Origin: Negativicutes bacterium | GTDB lineage: Bacteria; Bacillota; Negativicutes; SKW292 | Reading direction: 5' to 3' | Assembly (NCBI GenBank): GCA_026416215.1 | Contig: JAOAFP010000018.1 | Span: 1-18,007, forward strand | DNA length: 18,007 nt | Shown here: piece after piece, positions 1-7,711 of the stretch | Layout of the letters: every line of letters begins with the position of its first letter | Position numbering within the stretch: the stretch's first letter is position 1 | Notes under the pieces: generated by a model | The model's database searches: none | What the model was told of the DNA's origin: nothing | What the model saw: only the letters and a program-made list of their open reading frames with translations | Program-made: the position numbers and the translations under genes

Positions 1-143
1 CCCCGCCTGTACAGGGCATGGGCCAGCCGGTGCAGCCAAATGGCGTGCAGTCCGGGATAGCACAGCAGCACCTCCCAGACTGTCCGGGCGGCCGGGTCGC
101 GGGCAAATACCGCCTCGATATCGCGTTTCAGGGTCTTCAGCAT
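1..143 (-). CDS. cysE: Serine O-acetyltransferase, N-terminal part (runs off the window)
   Basis: Only the first 47 codons are present; the gene continues beyond base 1. The product should acetylate L-serine with acetyl-CoA in the cytoplasm, the first step of cysteine synthesis. The visible residues match the start of bacterial SAT/CysE proteins: an early helix with RDPAAR, then [13 protein letters not shown], then [10 protein letters not shown], the segment that leads into the hexapeptide-repeat domain. The catalytic part is not visible. The ATG overlaps the gltX stop by 7 bases (ATGCTGA) and has no strong ribosome-binding site of its own, so translational coupling to gltX is likely. A cysE gene straight after gltX is the common firmicute order, which supports the call. 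Confidence 0.87.
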   Translation of the reverse strand, partial: MLKTLKRDIEAVFARDPAARTVWEVLLCYPGLHAIWLHRLAHALYRR

Positions 144-1597
144 AGTTTGTCCAGCCGCCCCCTGATCCGCTGCTCAGCTTCCTGCCGGCCGAGCACCGGC
201 ACCAGCCTGTCGAGATCCGGTCCCTGCCGCCGGCCGGTCAGCAGCACCCGCAACGGCATGAACACCTGCCGGTTGCCGAGCCCGGACTGACGGACCACTT
301 CCTTCAGCACCTGCCTGACCGCTTCCCCGTCCGGACGGTCGGGCAACAGGTTGAGGAACAGTTCCGCCACCCTTACAACCCGGTCCCGGTCGGCCAGCAC
401 CTCACCGGCATCGCCGGCCACTGCCGTGCCCCGGTCGTAGAACACCTCCAGCCCCGCCGCCAGCTCCTCGCCGCAGCACGCCCCCTCCCTGGCCACTGCC
501 ACCGCCGCCAGCAGTTTTTCATACTCAGCCGTTCCGGCCGGCGGCAGCTGCCGGCCGGCCGCCGCCAGGGCCGGAGCCGATGCCTCCAGCACCCGCACAG
601 GTTCAGTCTGCCGGAAATACTGTCCATTCAGCCAGTTCAGCTTCTCTTGGTCGAATACCGCCGGATTTTTTGCCACCCGGGCCAGGGAAAACTGTTCAAT
701 CAGCTGCTGGCGGCTCAAAACCTCCCCGCCGTCCTCTGGCGACCAGCCAAGCAGGGCGAGGAAGTTTACCAGGGCTTCCGGCAGGTAACCCCTCTGACGG
801 TACTGCTCCACCGCCGTGGCTCCGTGCCGTTTGCTCATTTTGCTGCGATCCCGGCCCAAGATCAGGGAGACGTGGGCAAACCCCGGCGGCGGCGCGCCCA
901 GGGCCTGGTAAATCACCAGCTGGCGGGGGGTGTTGGGCAGGTGTTCCTCTCCCCGCACCACCAGATTGATCCGCATCGTCAGATCGTCAATTACTACCGC
1001 GTAGTTGTAAACCGGCATTCCGTCGCTCCTGACGATTACAAAATCGCCGATCCCGTCGCTGTCGAAAACCACCTCGCCCCGCACGGCATCATTCACCCGG
1101 TACTGCTGGCCGGACGGAGTCTTGATCCTGATCACCGACGGCTGCCCGGCCGCCAGCCGCCGTCCGGTCTCATCCGACGGTAAATCCCGGCAGTGCCCGC
1201 TGTAACGCGGAGTTTGTCCGGCCGCCAGCTGCCGTTCCCGTTCCCCGGCCAGCTCCTGTTCGGAACAAAAGCAGTGGTAGGCCTGGCCGGCAGCCAACAG
1301 CTGCCCGGTAAACCGGCGGTAGATGTCCTGCCGCTCACTCTGGCGGTAGGGCCCGTATTCTCCGCCTTTGTCCACCCCCTCGTCCCAGTCCAGTCCGAGC
1401 CAGAGCAGGGCTTTTTTAATATCCTCCTCCGACGACCGGCTGGAGCGGCCGGTGTCAGTATCCTCGATCCGCACCACAAACTGTCCGCCGCTCTGCCGGG
1501 CCAGCAACCAGTTGAACAATGCCGACCGGGCCCCGCCAATATGCAGCGGTCCGGTCGGGCTGGGGGCAAAGCGCACCCGCAATTTGTCGGTTGTCAT
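137..1597 (-). CDS. gltX: Glutamyl-tRNA synthetase
   Basis: Class I aminoacyl-tRNA synthetase that charges tRNA with glutamate; 486 residues, normal for bacterial GluRS. The ATP-binding HIGH-type signature is [19 protein letters not shown] (residues 13-31, HIGG at 19-22). The KMSKR loop is intact at 253-257, and the catalytic-domain segment [11 protein letters not shown] is at 216-226. Between them the zinc-site region keeps C109, C111 and C136, but a fourth ligand equivalent to the E. coli histidine after the third Cys is not obvious. The strong GGGAGG site overlaps the ispF stop, 10 bases upstream, so expression is probably tied to the isoprenoid genes. The sequence does not show whether the enzyme is discriminating or also charges tRNA-Gln, as many firmicute enzymes do. 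Confidence 0.97.
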   Translation of the reverse strand: MTTDKLRVRFAPSPTGPLHIGGARSALFNWLLARQSGGQFVVRIEDTDTGRSSRSSEEDIKKALLWLGLDWDEGVDKGGEYGPYRQSERQDIYRRFTGQLLAAGQAYHCFCSEQELAGERERQLAAGQTPRYSGHCRDLPSDETGRRLAAGQPSVIRIKTPSGQQYRVNDAVRGEVVFDSDGIGDFVIVRSDGMPVYNYAVVIDDLTMRINLVVRGEEHLPNTPRQLVIYQALGAPPPGFAHVSLILGRDRSKMSKRHGATAVEQYRQRGYLPEALVNFLALLGWSPEDGGEVLSRQQLIEQFSLARVAKNPAVFDQEKLNWLNGQYFRQTEPVRVLEASAPALAAAGRQLPPAGTAEYEKLLAAVAVAREGACCGEELAAGLEVFYDRGTAVAGDAGEVLADRDRVVRVAELFLNLLPDRPDGEAVRQVLKEVVRQSGLGNRQVFMPLRVLLTGRRQGPDLDRLVPVLGRQEAEQRIRGRLDKLC

Positions 1598-1607
1598 GGC
1601 CGGTTGC

Positions 1608-2102
1608 TCAACCTCCCTGCTGCCAGGAACTGGGAATTATCGTACAGGTGGCGTAAGCAGCAATCCCCTCCTGCCGGCCGGTGAAGCCCATCCCTTCGGT
1701 GGTGGTGGCCTTGACGTTGACATTTTCCGGGCTGACCCAGAGTACCCGGGCCAGGTTCTGCTCGATGTCGCCGATGTAGGGACGCAGCTTGGGCCGCTGG
1801 GCGACGATCACCACGTCGAGATTGTTCAGCACGTAGCCTTTGCCGTGCAGCAGCTCGCGCACCCGCTCCAGCAAGTTCAGACTGCTGATCCCCTTGTACC
1901 TGGGATCGGTGTCGGGGAAATGGCGGCCAATATCGCCGAGGCCGGCCGCCCCGAGAATGGCATCCATCGCGGCGTGAACGACAACATCGGCATCGCTGTA
2001 GCCCAGCAGTCCCATCTCGTATTCCACTTCCACCCCGCCCAGAATCAGTTTCCGCGACCGCGACAGTTTGTGAGCATCATAACCCATCCCTGTCCGTAGC
2101 AT
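1608..2102 (-). CDS. ispF: 2-C-methyl-D-erythritol 2,4-cyclodiphosphate synthase
   Basis: Cyclises CDP-methylerythritol 2-phosphate to the 2,4-cyclodiphosphate with loss of CMP in the MEP isoprenoid pathway; the enzyme is a cytoplasmic trimer. The 164 residues cover the whole family length. The divalent-metal ligands are visible as D9 and H11 (GYDAH) and H43 in the segment GYSDADVVVHAAMDAILGA. Further signatures are DIGRHFPDTDP and the CDP-binding KATTTEGMGFTGR near the C terminus. The start codon overlaps the ispD stop by one base (TAATG), so the two consecutive pathway enzymes are translationally coupled. The stop codon lies inside the gltX ribosome-binding site. Confidence 0.97.
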   Translation of the reverse strand: MLRTGMGYDAHKLSRSRKLILGGVEVEYEMGLLGYSDADVVVHAAMDAILGAAGLGDIGRHFPDTDPRYKGISSLNLLERVRELLHGKGYVLNNLDVVIVAQRPKLRPYIGDIEQNLARVLWVSPENVNVKATTTEGMGFTGRQEGIAAYATCTIIPSSWQQGG

Positions 2103-2800
2103 TATCTCGTCCCCCCTGTCAGTTCTTCTCGTGCAAGTATCTCCGCCAGCTGCCAGTCGACCGGCGTAGTCAGCTTTAAATTGTCGTCCGGATTGACGGT
2201 TATCCGGACCTTGTGACCCAGACGCTCAACCAGCGCCGCGTCATCGGTGACCACTACCCCGTCCTCCCCGGCCCGGCGGTGGGCCTCGCGCAGCCAGTCG
2301 GCCCGGAACACCTGCGGGGTCTGAACGGCCCACAGGCTGCACCGCTCAAGGGTGGCAGCCACAAACCCCGTCCCGTCGTCCTGCTTGATCGTGTCCCTGA
2401 CTGGAGCGGCCAGCACCGCCGCCCCGTATTGCCGGGCATCAGCCACCACCGCCGCCAGGGCCTGCCGGCTGACTAGCGGACGGGCAGCGTCGTGCACAGC
2501 GATATATTCCCACTCCCGGCCTATCGCTGCCAGACCGCAGGCCACCGACCACTGCCGCTCGGCACCGCCGGCCACCACCGCCACTTCGGCCTGGGTGCTG
2601 AAACCGGCCAGCAGCCTGCTCATTTCTGCCACTTCCGCCGCCCCGGCCACCACTACCACCCGGCCGAACAGACGGCTGGCCAGCAGCCGGTCCACCGTCA
2701 GTTCGATCACCGTCCGGCCGGCCAGCGGCAACAATACCTTGTTCTTCCCGGCCGCCATCCGCCGGCCGCTGCCGGCCGCCGGCACCACCGCCGCGATCAT
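2102..2800 (-). CDS. ispD: 2-C-methyl-D-erythritol 4-phosphate cytidylyltransferase
   Basis: Transfers CMP from CTP to methylerythritol 4-phosphate in the MEP pathway, upstream of IspF. The N terminus has the glycine-rich nucleotide loop PAAGSGRRM followed by NKVLLPLAGRTV. Mid-protein there is VHDAARPLVS, and towards the C terminus VVTDDAALVERLG and NLKLTTPVDW, all IspD signatures. Length is about 232 residues, normal for the family. Two adjacent starts exist, GTG at 2803 and ATG at 2800; I chose the ATG, but neither has a good Shine-Dalgarno site and the choice is uncertain by one codon. The gene begins about 20 bases after the YacL-like gene and shares one base with ispF. Confidence 0.96.
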   Translation of the reverse strand: MIAAVVPAAGSGRRMAAGKNKVLLPLAGRTVIELTVDRLLASRLFGRVVVVAGAAEVAEMSRLLAGFSTQAEVAVVAGGAERQWSVACGLAAIGREWEYIAVHDAARPLVSRQALAAVVADARQYGAAVLAAPVRDTIKQDDGTGFVAATLERCSLWAVQTPQVFRADWLREAHRRAGEDGVVVTDDAALVERLGHKVRITVNPDDNLKLTTPVDWQLAEILAREELTGGTR

Positions 2801-2819
2801 CACCTGAGGCTGATGCCGG

Positions 2820-3929
2820 TCAGCCGGGCAGCCGGGTAAAAATCATCCTGCCGGCCGCCGTCTGAATTACCGAGTTGACCACCACCCTGACCTCGCGGTC
2901 GATCAGCCGTCGCCCCCCTTCCACTACCACCATTGTCCCGTCGTCAAGGTAGCCGATACCCTGTCCGTGTTCCTTTCCTTCCTTCAGCACCCGCACCGTC
3001 ATCTCCTCACCCGGCAACATCACCGGTTTCAGGGCGTTGGCCAGTTCGTTGACGTTCAGCACCTTAATCCCGCGTAGCGCCGCCACTTTGTTGAGATTAT
3101 AGTCAGTGGTCACCAGGTTGGCACCCAGATCGAGTGCCAGCTGTACCAGCTTTCCATCCACCCCGTCGATCCCCGGATAGTCTGTGGCGACGATCTGAAC
3201 CGTCAGCCCGGCGTTGCCCTGCATTTCCGCCAGCACGTCCAACCCGCGGCGCCCCCGGGCCCTTTTTACCCCGTCGCCGGCATCCGCCACTGACTGCAGT
3301 TCGGAGATGACAAAACCGGGAACAACCATCTCGCCGGGCAGAAACCCGGCCCTGGCGACATCGGCAATCCGCCCGTCGATAATGGCGCTGGTATCGAGCA
3401 GAGCCGGCCGGCAGCCCACGATGTCCCTGCCGCCGTCACCTTCCCGCCGTCGCCTCAGCCTGCCCGGCACCCGCCCGAGCATATTCAGCAGGTCATCGCG
3501 CTTTCTGACCGCCACCCGCACCCCGATATAACCCAGCAGGATATTGATGAAAATGGGCAGATATTTGCCGATTACCGGTACGGGCACCAGGGCCTCGGTC
3601 ACCAGATTGGCGATCAGCAGCCCGGCTGCCAGACCGACAAACATCGCCAGCAAATCGTTCAGCGACATCCTGAACAGCCGCTCCTCGGCCCAGCGCTCGA
3701 CACCCACCAGCCAGCTGCTGACCAGCGGCGAAACCAAAAAGCCGATTACCGCCCCCACCATCGCCCCGCCGACCACGCCGACCAGCGCGGCCAGCGTCAG
3801 ACCGAAAAAGCTGGTTTTTAGCAGAGCGTTGTCTACGTATCCGATAAAACAGCCCTCTATCTCTTCACTTAGGGCGAACCCGGTCACAGCCGCCAGGCAG
3901 ACTATGACCACCCTGAGCAGCCTTTGCAT
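2820..3929 (-). CDS. yacL: YacL-like membrane protein with PIN and TRAM domains
   Basis: 369 residues. The N-terminal 140 residues are four hydrophobic segments (about 1-20, 41-67, 90-110, 118-140). A basic linker follows (about 141-170). A PIN domain at about 174-300 starts with PALLDTSAIIDGRI and carries acidic residues D179, E210, D258 and D276 in the order expected of a PIN nuclease site. A TRAM domain fills about 308-365. This is the architecture of B. subtilis YacL. PIN domains are usually metal-dependent RNases and TRAM binds RNA, so a membrane-anchored role in RNA metabolism is inferred; the substrate is unknown. The ATG follows a very strong GGAGGGGGG site. The gene lies 41 bases after the upstream small gene and just before ispD, the usual firmicute context. 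Confidence 0.93.
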   Translation of the reverse strand: MQRLLRVVIVCLAAVTGFALSEEIEGCFIGYVDNALLKTSFFGLTLAALVGVVGGAMVGAVIGFLVSPLVSSWLVGVERWAEERLFRMSLNDLLAMFVGLAAGLLIANLVTEALVPVPVIGKYLPIFINILLGYIGVRVAVRKRDDLLNMLGRVPGRLRRRREGDGGRDIVGCRPALLDTSAIIDGRIADVARAGFLPGEMVVPGFVISELQSVADAGDGVKRARGRRGLDVLAEMQGNAGLTVQIVATDYPGIDGVDGKLVQLALDLGANLVTTDYNLNKVAALRGIKVLNVNELANALKPVMLPGEEMTVRVLKEGKEHGQGIGYLDDGTMVVVEGGRRLIDREVRVVVNSVIQTAAGRMIFTRLPG

Positions 3930-3970
3930 ACTCCCCCCTCCCTGACCAGCAACCAGCCTTCCCCACTGGA

Positions 3971-4366
3971 TTAGGTCAGGTTAAACTTACCCAGTGCCAC
4001 CACCGTTTTGTGTTCCCTGGCCAGGACCTCCTCGAGATCCACCCCCAGCACATTGGCCAAGGCCGCCAAATAAAACAGGCCGTGACCAATCTCCCGGTAC
4101 AGCACTTCCCGGCAGGGATCACACATTTCCCCGGCCACGTGGCTGGCAACAAACTCCCGCAGACGGCCATAGTCGGCATCCGGGGGATAGCTCTGCCTGC
4201 CGGCCTCGATTTTCAGACAGCCGCACTCGGTAACCGTCTTGGCCACCGCCCGGTTGATCCGGGCCGCTGCCTCGGCCTGCTTGGTCATTATATCGAGAAT
4301 GCTGCGGTGACGGAGCAAACACTCATCGACTACCGCCTGAAACCTGTCTAGGCAACGCTCAGCCAT
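3971..4366 (-). CDS. Uncharacterised small helical protein with two Cys pairs, MazG-like C terminus
   Basis: 131 residues, no signal peptide or membrane span. The start is placed at ATG 4366 because a clean AGGAGG lies 7 bases upstream; a longer reading frame to 4429 would begin upstream of or inside the predicted promoter. Visible features are a charged helical N-terminal half, C48-x-C50 (ECGCLKIEA), then C82-x2-C85 (MCDPC), a possible zinc site. The final helices (REIGHGLFYLAALANVLGVD, residues 91-110, then LEEVLAREHK) resemble the last helices of MazG-type all-alpha NTP pyrophosphatases. The usual E-x3-D metal pair is altered, with GH where AD or similar is expected, so enzyme activity is doubtful. 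Similar small proteins occur near yacL in other firmicutes (from memory, name not certain). It is the first gene of the run leading to cysE. Confidence 0.82.
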   Translation of the reverse strand: MAERCLDRFQAVVDECLLRHRSILDIMTKQAEAAARINRAVAKTVTECGCLKIEAGRQSYPPDADYGRLREFVASHVAGEMCDPCREVLYREIGHGLFYLAALANVLGVDLEEVLAREHKTVVALGKFNLT

Positions 4367-4406
4367 CCTCTGTCCTCCTGCCCTATAATCAGCCATGTCC
4401 TGAGAT

Positions 4407-4435
4407 ATTATAACCAAATTGGCAGCCATTGGCTA
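4407..4435 (-). promoter_or_regulatory. Sigma-A-type promoter for the housekeeping run
   Basis: On the minus strand, TAGCCA (4430-4435, 4 of 6 to the -35 consensus), a 17-base spacer, and a perfect TATAAT (4407-4412). Transcription would begin near base 4400 and run through the AGGAGG and ATG at 4366. It is the only good promoter seen upstream of the yacL-ispD-ispF-gltX-cysE run, whose internal gaps are all under 45 bases. Confidence 0.65.
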
Positions 4436-4461
4436 TACGGGCAACTTTATCCCTGGCAGTA

Positions 4462-4490
4462 TTTACGCCGTTCCGGCCGAATGTTAAAAT
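4462..4490 (+). promoter_or_regulatory. Sigma-A-type promoter for the 36-residue peptide and hbd-like gene
   Basis: TTTACG (4462-4467, 4 of 6), a 17-base spacer, and TAAAAT (4485-4490, 5 of 6). It is divergent from the promoter at 4407-4435, about 26 bases away, so the two units could share regulatory sequence. Confidence 0.55.
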
Positions 4491-4520
4491 AGGGAGAAGA
4501 AAATCAGGGGGGTCAGCATC

Positions 4521-4631
4521 ATGAAACTGTGGAGAAAAATTCACATCGTCACCAGTATTATTGCGGCCGGCGTACTGGGCTGGAAGATCTTCAGAAACCT
4601 CCGCAAGCAGAAGCAGCAGCCGGCCGAATAG
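4521..4631 (+). CDS. Small single-span membrane peptide (36 aa)
   Basis: The frame begins at an ATG preceded by GGGGGG eight bases upstream and encodes 36 residues. The layout is a short basic start (MKLWRK), about 18 mostly hydrophobic residues (IVTSIIAAGVLGWKIF), and a strongly basic Gln/Lys-rich tail (RNLRKQKQQPAE). That is the pattern of a single transmembrane helix with a cytoplasmic positive tail. I recognise no family. Support comes from the promoter at 4462-4490, the ribosome-binding site, and the position 54 bases ahead of the dehydrogenase gene with no terminator between, so the two are probably co-transcribed. Function unknown. Confidence 0.6.
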   Translation: MKLWRKIHIVTSIIAAGVLGWKIFRNLRKQKQQPAE

Positions 4632-4685
4632 CCGGAGTGGCCGGCACGGTTCCAGGCTTAATCTGTCAGAAAGGGATCAGCGACG

Positions 4686-5546
4686 ATGAATATTAGCAGG
4701 GTTCTGATTATGGGTGCCGGACAGATCGCCGGCGGCATTGCCCAGTGCACGGCCAGCCACGGCCTTAACACCACCATCTACGACCCGGACGAATCAGCCG
4801 TCAACCGGGCACTCCGGCAGGTTGACCGCAACCTGTCGCGTCTGGTGGACAAAAAACGGCTGACCGCTGACCAGAAGGCTCAGGCCTTGCTGAATATCGA
4901 CGGCAGCACTGACCTCAACAACGCAACCCGCGACACCGATTTGGTGATCGAAGCCTCGGCCAAGTCGCTCGACCGTAAACAGGAACTGTTCAGGCTGCTC
5001 GAACAGCTGTGCCCCGGTCACTGCATCCTGGCCAGCAACTCATCCTTCTTTCCGGTCACGGCTCTGGCCGGCCGTTCTGCCTGTCCCGACCGGATAATCG
5101 GACTGCACTTTTTTACCCCGGTGCCGCTGATGAAAATGGTGGAAATCGTCCGCAGCTATGAAACCAGCGACGCCACCTTCCGGGCAGTCAGGGACTTCTG
5201 CGAAAAAATCGGCAAGGAGTCGGCTGAGGTCGAGGACAGCACCGGACTGGTCGGCAACCGGCTGTTGATGCCATACATCAACGAAGCCATCTTCGCCTAT
5301 ATGGAGGGAGTGGCGTCGGTGGAGGACATCGACAGGGTGGCCCGCCGGGGCTTCAACCACCCAATGGGACCGCTGGAGCTGGCCGACCTGCTCGGTCTGG
5401 ATACGGTGCTGGAGATCATGGAGCAGCTGTACCTCAGCTTCAATGACTCCAAATACCGTCCCTGCCCGCTGCTCCGCCGGATGGTGACCGGCGGCTGGCT
5501 GGGACGCAAGTCGGGGCGAGGATTTTATAACTACGAATCCAACTGA
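4686..5546 (+). CDS. 3-hydroxybutyryl-CoA / 3-hydroxyacyl-CoA dehydrogenase
   Basis: 286 residues, the length of the short monofunctional family (Hbd/PaaH type). The Rossmann NAD-binding loop is at the N terminus (MGAGQIAGGIAQ, residues 9-20), with the acidic residue after the second strand in YDPD. The catalytic segment LHFFTPVPLMKMVEIV (140-155) supplies H141 and E153. S120 and N191 (GLVGNRLLMPY) match the other active-site residues known from the family. The C-terminal dimer domain carries FNHPMGPLELADLLGLD. It interconverts 3-hydroxyacyl-CoA and 3-oxoacyl-CoA with NAD(H), as in butyrate-type fermentation or fatty-acid breakdown. No thiolase, crotonase or acyl-CoA dehydrogenase is beside it, so the pathway is not fixed by context. 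The start has a modest AAGGGA site. Confidence 0.93.
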   Translation: MNISRVLIMGAGQIAGGIAQCTASHGLNTTIYDPDESAVNRALRQVDRNLSRLVDKKRLTADQKAQALLNIDGSTDLNNATRDTDLVIEASAKSLDRKQELFRLLEQLCPGHCILASNSSFFPVTALAGRSACPDRIIGLHFFTPVPLMKMVEIVRSYETSDATFRAVRDFCEKIGKESAEVEDSTGLVGNRLLMPYINEAIFAYMEGVASVEDIDRVARRGFNHPMGPLELADLLGLDTVLEIMEQLYLSFNDSKYRPCPLLRRMVTGGWLGRKSGRGFYNYESN

Positions 5547-5567
5547 CCAAAGACCGGCATCTGATCA

Positions 5568-5607
5568 GAGGCCTCCGCCGGCTATCCGGTGGAGGCCTCA
5601 TTGTTGT
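5568..5607 (+). terminator. Hairpin terminator after the dehydrogenase gene
   Basis: A 14-base-pair stem (GAGGCCTCCGCCGG at 5568-5581 with CCGGTGGAGGCCTC at 5586-5599, one G-T wobble) closes a 4-base loop and is followed by a modest T-rich stretch. The loop contains the stop codon of the convergent permease gene, so the right arm is also permease coding sequence. Confidence 0.68.
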
Positions 5608-6886
5608 TGCTGGCGTTTTTACGCCATATACAGAGTGTTGCCGCAATCCCCAGGACACCGACGACCGCAATATAGAAGGCCGGCGCGTACGGCGTCCCCC
5701 AGGAATAGGTCAGCCAGGTTATCGACAGAGGGGTTACCCCGCCGATAAACGCATTGGCCACGTTCAGGGTGGTGGCCACCCCGGAATAGCGGATGGCGAT
5801 GGGAAACAGCCGGGTTATAACCAAATTGTAGGCAGGGTTGCCAACACTGACGAACAGCGACAGGGCCAGCAGGTACCACTCCAAATGCCGGCCCTGTCCG
5901 TCGATCGCCGCATTCAGCACCAGCAGCGACAGCCCGATAATCGCCGCCAGGGTTACCGCCAGCACAGCCGGCAGCAACCGATCAAACCGGCAGACCGCCG
6001 CTGCCAGCAGCAGCAGTCCCGCCAACGATACTGTGTTGAACGTGCTCAACCGAAACGCCGCCAGATGGCTGTAGCCAAGATTGGTGATCAGGTATGACGG
6101 CAGCAGTGAATAGAAAAAAACCATCACCGTGCCGAAGGCGGCTGTTATCACCACCCCGGCGGCAAAGCCACCAAAATAACGGCGGAAAATCTCCAGAAAC
6201 GGTATGCCGGCAAGCCCGCCGCCGGCCTTGATCTGCTCGAAAGCCCGGGTCTCAGGCATGGTTCGCCTCATCACGTAACCCACCAGAGCCAGCCCGCCGC
6301 CCAGCCAGAACGGGATCCGCCAGGCAAAACCGGTGATCTCGGCCACCGAAAAAAACTCACCCAGCAGGGTAGCCACCAGCGACCCCAGGCTGATCCCCCA
6401 GTAGATCCCGGAAATAATGATCGCAATTCCCATGAATTTGCGTTCGGCCGGCATATGCTCGTACACAAAAGTGAACGCCCCCGGCAGCTCCGCTCCCAAG
6501 GCAAACCCCTGAACAAACCGGACGACCACCAACAACACCGGCGCCCAGACTCCGATAGTCCGGTAGCCGGGGATCAGCCCGATCGCCAGGGTGGCAAACG
6601 CCATGGCAAAGATCGATAACAAAAACACCAGCTTGCGCCCGTAACGATCGCCAAAATGGGCCAGCAGCGAACCGCCCAGCGGCCGGGCCACGTAGCCCAC
6701 CGCAAACAGCGAGTAGGTTTCCAGCAGCCTGACCAGTTCTGAGCCGGTGAAAAAGTTTTCGGCAATGTACGGCGCCAGCAGGATAAAAATGGAAAAATCG
6801 TAAAATTCTATCACGCTGCCCACCGACGACAGCCCGATAATCCGGGCGTCGTGCCACCATCTTCCTGGAACGCCTGAAAACTGCAT
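5582..6886 (-). CDS. MFS permease of the metabolite:H+ symporter (MHS, ProP-like) type
   Basis: 434 residues with about twelve hydrophobic spans. The start is placed at ATG 6886 because GGGAGGTGGGGG lies just upstream. The longer frame to 6979 adds an arginine-rich stretch unlike any transporter N terminus. MHS-family marks are GSVIEFYDF at about 23-31 (compare GxxxEWYDF in ProP/KgtP relatives), then ARPLGGSLLAHFGDRYGRK between spans 2 and 3, and RFVQGFALGAELPGAFTF in span 4. It should import a small carboxylate, amino acid or betaine with protons across the inner membrane; the substrate cannot be read from sequence. The C-terminal tail is short and Asn-rich. The gene is convergent with the dehydrogenase, and its stop lies in that gene's terminator loop. 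I saw no clear promoter upstream. Confidence 0.9.
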   Translation of the reverse strand: MQFSGVPGRWWHDARIIGLSSVGSVIEFYDFSIFILLAPYIAENFFTGSELVRLLETYSLFAVGYVARPLGGSLLAHFGDRYGRKLVFLLSIFAMAFATLAIGLIPGYRTIGVWAPVLLVVVRFVQGFALGAELPGAFTFVYEHMPAERKFMGIAIIISGIYWGISLGSLVATLLGEFFSVAEITGFAWRIPFWLGGGLALVGYVMRRTMPETRAFEQIKAGGGLAGIPFLEIFRRYFGGFAAGVVITAAFGTVMVFFYSLLPSYLITNLGYSHLAAFRLSTFNTVSLAGLLLLAAAVCRFDRLLPAVLAVTLAAIIGLSLLVLNAAIDGQGRHLEWYLLALSLFVSVGNPAYNLVITRLFPIAIRYSGVATTLNVANAFIGGVTPLSITWLTYSWGTPYAPAFYIAVVGVLGIAATLCIWRKNASNNNEASTG

Positions 6887-7055
6887 TTCCCCCACCTCCC
6901 GGGTTGCGTTCTGCCCGTGCTCCGCCGGCCGCCTTTCCGGCCGGCTGCGGCCACGGCCATGCCCTCTTTCCCTGGCCACTGCTCCGTAGCGGCAATTCAG
7001 ACCGCCGCCGGCCCGCCGGGGTGAAATTCGCCCCGCGTTAGCCCGTTCCTGCCAT

Positions 7056-7085
7056 TTGACTGCCTTGGGGCCGATCGTCTATAAT
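7056..7085 (+). promoter_or_regulatory. Strong sigma-A-type promoter for the thioredoxin-like gene
   Basis: TTGACT (7056-7061, 5 of 6), an 18-base spacer, and a perfect TATAAT (7080-7085). The expected RNA start near 7092 is about 30 bases ahead of the ATG at 7122 and just before the GGAGG site. The 170 bases upstream, between the permease start and this promoter, hold GC-rich inverted repeats (GGCCGG type) but nothing else I can name. Confidence 0.78.
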
Positions 7086-7121
7086 TCGGCCGTAACAACC
7101 CTGTCCAACGGAGGGACCACT

Positions 7122-7625
7122 ATGTCCAGAACCGCTGTCTGCACCATCACAACTGTCCTGGTGCTGGCGGCCCTGACCGCCGCCGCCCTGGCCGGCACCG
7201 GCACCGCCGTCGGCGATACCCTGCCCACCATCACCGCCAGCGACCCGGACGGCAACACAGTGAACATCACCGCCGCCGGCAAACCAATGGTCCTCAATTT
7301 CTGGCGGCTGGGCTGCCCGTACTGCCATGAGGAAATGCCCGACCTTATGCAGTTTGCCGCCGATTACCGACAGACCGTCGATTTCTACAGCATCGATGTA
7401 ACCGACAACGGTAATGACGTCCGGAACTACTTCAACCAGTACGGGTTCAGCTTTGACAATACCGTACTGCTCAACGGCGACATGTCGGTGTGGCGGCTGT
7501 TCCGGTCCCAGGGTGTCCCCCTGACCGTGGTGGCCGACCGGAATGGCATAGTCCGCCACCGCGTCATCGGCGCCCTGACCTACGCTGAACTGGAAAACTA
7601 CGTGGCCGATGCCGACCAGTACTGA
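7122..7625 (+). CDS. Secreted TlpA/ResA-like thioredoxin-fold protein
   Basis: 167 residues. The start is ATG 7122, with GGAGG 8 bases upstream and a near-consensus promoter further up; an in-frame start at 7056 would lie inside that promoter. Residues 1-25 form a signal peptide with cleavage probably near AALAG. The mature part has the TlpA-type beta-hairpin (GDTLPTITASDPDGNTVNI), the redox motif C65-P-Y-C68 inside NFWRLGCPYCHEEMPDL, and the cis-proline loop GVPLT (P133). The length fits a single thioredoxin domain working in the periplasm. It should reduce or exchange disulfides in secreted proteins. The gene faces two Cys-Cys secreted peptide genes across a shared terminator, so those are candidate substrates, but this is inference only. 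No cytochrome c or CcdA gene is nearby. Confidence 0.88.
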   Translation: MSRTAVCTITTVLVLAALTAAALAGTGTAVGDTLPTITASDPDGNTVNITAAGKPMVLNFWRLGCPYCHEEMPDLMQFAADYRQTVDFYSIDVTDNGNDVRNYFNQYGFSFDNTVLLNGDMSVWRLFRSQGVPLTVVADRNGIVRHRVIGALTYAELENYVADADQY

Positions 7626-7656
7626 CCAGGAATTGTAAACACCTTACGCCATTCAA

Positions 7657-7697
7657 CCAAAACAGGCAAGCCCGGTATTCAGGCTTGCCTGTTTTGG
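7657..7697. terminator. Bidirectional rho-independent terminator
   Basis: A perfect 16-base-pair inverted repeat (CCAAAACAGGCAAGCC at 7657-7672, its complement at 7682-7697) encloses a 9-base loop. The A and T runs in the outer arms give a U-tract on either strand. It sits between the ends of the thioredoxin gene (plus) and the 60-residue peptide gene (minus), so it can stop both transcripts. Confidence 0.9.
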
Positions 7698-7711
7698 TCC
7701 TGGGAGGTTTT

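Noticed and set aside
1368..2099. Plus-strand open frame of 243 codons across gltX and ispF
   Set aside because: Antisense to two certain genes, low-complexity translation with no family features; a composition artefact.
6887..6979. Arginine-rich N-terminal extension of the MHS permease
   Set aside because: A strong GGGAGGTGGGGG site directly precedes ATG 6886, and the extension resembles no transporter N terminus.
7056..7121. Upstream in-frame start of the thioredoxin-like gene
   Set aside because: It falls inside the near-consensus promoter at 7056-7085, and it would bury the signal peptide behind 22 extra residues.
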